Assembly: GCF_003286085.1 (NCBI RefSeq)
Contig: NW_020825322.1
Coordinates: 2,790,001-2,854,000, forward strand
DNA: 64,000 nucleotides
Direction: 5' to 3'
Source of the DNA: Drosophila persimilis
Taxonomy: Eukaryota > Arthropoda > Insecta > Diptera > Drosophilidae
The notes below the pieces were generated by a model that was given only the letters and a program-made list of their open reading frames with translations, was not told where the DNA came from and did no database searches. A program made the position numbers and the translations under genes. This document shows, one piece after another, positions 60,840 through 64,000 of this stretch; within the stretch, counting starts at the first letter, position 1; the number at the start of each line of letters is the position of its first letter.

Positions 60840-63800
60840 AACTTTATTTTTCTCGTTCGATTTGGCTTCTCGAAAGGTATTTTTATTGTATTCCAGGTCT
60901 CCAATATATGCCGAAACGACAGGAGACTAGAGGGTGTCTGGCGTTCGGTATCTGGATCAGAGCCAGAAAACAAAATGTAGGAAAACTAGACTGGGATAAG
61001 ACTATTGTGGCATTTCAATTGTCTTTTGACTGGCGGCCAAGTGTGGAAGATTTAACGTTCATTTAAAAATACGAAATAGGGAGCATTTCTGCAGGATACC
61101 AAAAGGGTGGATGAGGCTGATCACATTGATCACAAAAAATCCATTAAATGGCATCCCATTTGTGCTTTGTTTCGCCAAAACCGAAGGATTATCCCGAAAA
61201 TTTAAGACCAAAAAAAAAGAATTCAATTTATTTCATTTTCAAACTCACACTCCAGGGTATCAACTGGGTCCTCCACTGAGTTGTATATTATCCATTTGAA
61301 TGCATTTAACGACGTTCGTTTTATACCCACCATAAATGCCAGGCCAACTATTAAATTTATATTAATTTTCGCCATTTTTCCTTGGCACATGGCCGCGCCC
61401 TGGCTCTTCCTTTTTGGGATACCTGCTGGGAGATCTTCCCTGCGGAGGTTGCGCCGTCAGCCATTTGGCAAGAGATTTATTATACAATTGTTTTAATTAC
61501 AGTTGCAGCTAATTGTATGCGGACATCGCCGGCAGATGCTACTTTCAATCCTGGCACAGAGCCCAAAGCAGCCCGAACATCCGCTCCCCGGCTCAGGGGC
61601 AGGAGGAGCTGGTGGAGCAATGCAAAATCTTTGCATGCTTTGTATGTGAGTCTGCATAAATAACTTGGGACTGCTGGGTCGATGTGATGTACGATGTGGC
61701 ACATCGAAAATGCTGCTCACGCACAAAATCCTCCCTCTCCCGCTCTTTTTATCACTCTACCATCGTAGCTCCTGCTCCTGCTCCACTTAAGGGCCAACTC
61801 GTTTATGCAAGCTCAGTCATCATCATCATAGGCATTGGTATTGGCATCCACCCCCTATGCTCCCATTGTCCCACCCAGCATCTCAGCCGCATCCTTATGC
61901 GACGGCATCATGGCCGCATCTTCGATGAACTGACCAACACAAATTCCCTTCGATTTCGATAATGGACTTTTCGGCTATGCTCAAAAGAGGGAGAGGGATA
62001 GATAAATGGAAGGACTTTGTGATAAATATATAAATCCATTTCGTAGACCAACTGGTTCAAAAACCTGTGGCACATGTTTTACCCTTGGTGGCGGGTCTCC
62101 AAAAGATAATGGGCGATCCATTGAAACATATACAAAACTTGGGCATTTTTTCATACAATATATTTAAGCATAGTAAAATGGAAATTCCATGAATAAAATA
62201 TGCATACGGTTTTCTTTAAAACTGTCAGCAAAAGGTCATAACTACTCAAAGATCTTAACAGCTTGAGCCTGACTTCTAGGCAGCATATGAAACAAAATCC
62301 TAAGTGCCATGAGACTCATCCATCACATGAGCATCAGCTGGCAAAAGCTAAACATGAACAACTAAGGAACTTTTCCTCGAACACCTTCTGCTGAAGGCAA
62401 AGTACAGTCACCAACAGGCCAGACCATACCATACCAGCCAGGCAGGAAGCTCGAGCTTTAAAGCCACGCCTTGACGTTGACGGGCAGGGAAAAAAGTTGC
62501 TTGCCCAGGACGAGGACGAGGACGAGGACGTGGTCAGGGATGAGGAGGAGGAACCCTCATCCAGTTGGCTGACATGCCAAGCCCAGAACTATAGCCATTC
62601 TACCCTCCCAGGTCAGACGCGTCGTGACGAGTTATAATGTACACATAAGTATTTAACAGTCTTGTCTTAATCCCCTGTACAGCCTTCCTACCGCCACATC
62701 TAAATGAAAAATAATTTATCATGATCTTGTCCAATAACGACAATAAAATGCCCTTATAGTACATATAGCCTTGTGCATCTAAGAATCTAATGATCATTAT
62801 TTTGGTCGTAATTTTATAGCACCCACTTTATAGGAGGTCTCCATACATCTACAAAAATATAATTCCCTTGTCCTATGCGAGTACCAGAATGCCAGAATGC
62901 AGCACACAGCACAGAGCAACAGAGCTGGCAGCAGACCCATGACTGCGAATGAATCTAGGATACGGATACCCATGTCAAAAAAAGAAAAGCGAAACTCCTC
63001 CCGCATGCGGGACTGGGGCTGTGGAAGGACTTGGAATAGGCTAGGGGCACTTTCCAGTTGGCAGTCGAAAGGAAACTTGTTTGTTGCACAGAAACAAAAG
63101 CGCTTCCGCTTTTCATGTACAATGACAGAAACAAGTGTTAATGGTTTTGAGCTTAGGCGGTCGCACAAAGGCAAAAAACAGAAGGGAAGCAACGAAACGA
63201 AACAAAAAAGACAGCCAGATAGCTGGAAAGGGATAGCCGAGGGCAGCAGGACTCTGCTGCACTGGATTAGATATCAGATCGGACGGTGAGGTGTCTTCAA
63301 GTGCCGCACAGATCTCTGGGACCAAAAAAAAACTCTGGAGCAGCGCAAATAATCTTTGGATATCTAGCAATGTCTTCATAATCTAACATGTATAATCATA
63401 AGAGATGATTCCAAAACCTATTTCAAAACCATAGTCAATATTATGGTATGTAGACTCTTTGAAATAATATGACATAAGGCGCTATCAGCGTAGAGTTTTC
63501 TTGGAGAAACTGAAGTCTAGACAATCATTGGGCACACTTTTTGAAAACAAAATAAACATTATCAGCGAACATCGATCAATCTTGTTCACGCACACTGCAT
63601 GTGTTTTGTTTTTGCATTCTCGTGCCCGAGCATCGGTTGCAAAGTCCGCTTTGGCTCCAGAGCCATTCAGGCAGGGGACTCGAGAGTGCTCACACATTTG
63701 CGTCCACGCACGGCATGTACTATTTTGTATTTGCATACTCTGACCTTCTCTTTTTCCCTATTCACTTGTATGTACGCCTGTCTGTCGCCGGTTGCCGAAG

Positions 63801-63927
63801 AATAAACTGAGGAGCAATGAGGAGAAGTTTAGATCGGAGCAAGAGTATGCTTTATATGGTTAGATTCTCGTATGACAAGGCCATATTCAATGCATTCTCT
63901 CCTTTGGTATATCTTTCCCTTTTTCAG
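60840..63927 (+). other. probable intron, no gene seen
   Basis: Non-coding DNA with GAGGAC (62511-62532) and CTGCTC microsatellites. Open frames such as 62897-63289 (plus) and 62797-63192 (minus) lie across each other and carry no motif or splice support. Confidence 0.5.
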
Positions 63928-64000
63928 ATATCCTTTGCCAATTTCAGTGTGAAGCCGCTACCACCGCCGCACCGCTGTCTACCCCACAAGCCACAGCCGC
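63928..64000 (+). CDS. partial coding exon at the right edge
   Basis: A strong acceptor (CTTTCCCTTTTTCAG, ending 63927) is followed 20 bases later by a second one (CCAATTTCAG, ending 63947). From 63948 the frame reads CEAATTAAPLSTPQATAA to the edge, the Ala/Thr/Pro-rich style common in fly developmental proteins. From 63928 another frame is also open (ISFANFSVKPLPPPHR). Both are phase 0, compatible with the donor at 4871, so use of either acceptor would give different proteins. The 20-base offset is not a multiple of three, so only one can feed a given downstream frame. The exon is cut by the window end. Confidence 0.4.
   Translation, partial: MSFANFSVKPLPPPHRCLPHKPQP

Noticed and set aside
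1-64000. tRNA, rRNA and known microRNA genes, CRISPR arrays
   Set aside because: No tRNA B-box with matching A-box, no rRNA and no microRNA I know by sequence was seen by eye; CRISPR arrays are not expected in this type of genome. A covariance-model scan was not possible.

Overview
The window looks like euchromatic DNA from a Drosophila species, probably of the obscura group. The grounds are AT-rich non-coding DNA full of (CA)n, (GT)n and (CAG)-type microsatellites, 55-100 bp introns with GTAAGT/GTGAGT donors and CTAAT branch points, DRE-type promoter motifs, decayed Jockey/LOA-clade LINE and Tc1-like transposon pieces, and several copies of a DINE-1-like repeat bounded by TATACCCGATACT inverted repeats. 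The species call is inference from repeat style; no alignment could be run.

Most of the 64 kb is non-coding. I read it as mainly one very large plus-strand intron. A coding-looking exon with a start codon lies at 4714-4871 and ends at a phase-0 donor. An acceptor followed by an open, Ala/Thr/Pro-rich frame starts about 20 or 70 bases before the right edge. If these belong to one gene, the intron is about 59 kb and holds small nested genes. A possible non-coding alternative first exon ends at a CAG|GTAAGT donor at 26457.

Genes with clear protein evidence: (1) 21202-22018 (+), a two-exon, 252-residue paralogue of the piRNA-pathway protein Zucchini/MitoPLD whose catalytic His and Lys are replaced; (2) 24631-25236 (+), a short KCMF1-like protein with a ZZ finger and two C2H2 fingers and a 5' UTR intron; (3) 60079-60831 (-), an intronless protein made essentially of an Rtf1-type Plus3 domain. 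A fourth, unrecognised gene is proposed at 59603-60034 (+): three short exons joining in frame to a 91-residue protein, converging on the Plus3 gene. At 2.7-4.0 kb, DRE motifs sit between a decayed or mis-resolved minus-strand multi-exon gene and a 29-codon plus-strand ORF followed by two AATAAA signals.

Transposon debris concentrates at 19.5-29.6 kb and 58.5-59.4 kb, next to these small genes: DINE-like copies (19.5, 22.4, 23.3, 25.7 and 49.7 kb), a LOA-like LINE 3' end (20.5 kb), Jockey-clade pieces (23.0 and 58.6 kb), a 941-bp Tc1-like element with near-perfect terminal inverted repeats and a dead transposase (26.6 kb), and an unclassified GC-rich coding-like block (28.2-29.6 kb). Two further fragments, at 34.3 and 45.1 kb, resemble each other. 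The Zuc-like, KCMF1-like and Plus3 genes all look like duplicates of conserved genes, and germline or testis expression is a reasonable guess, not something the sequence shows.
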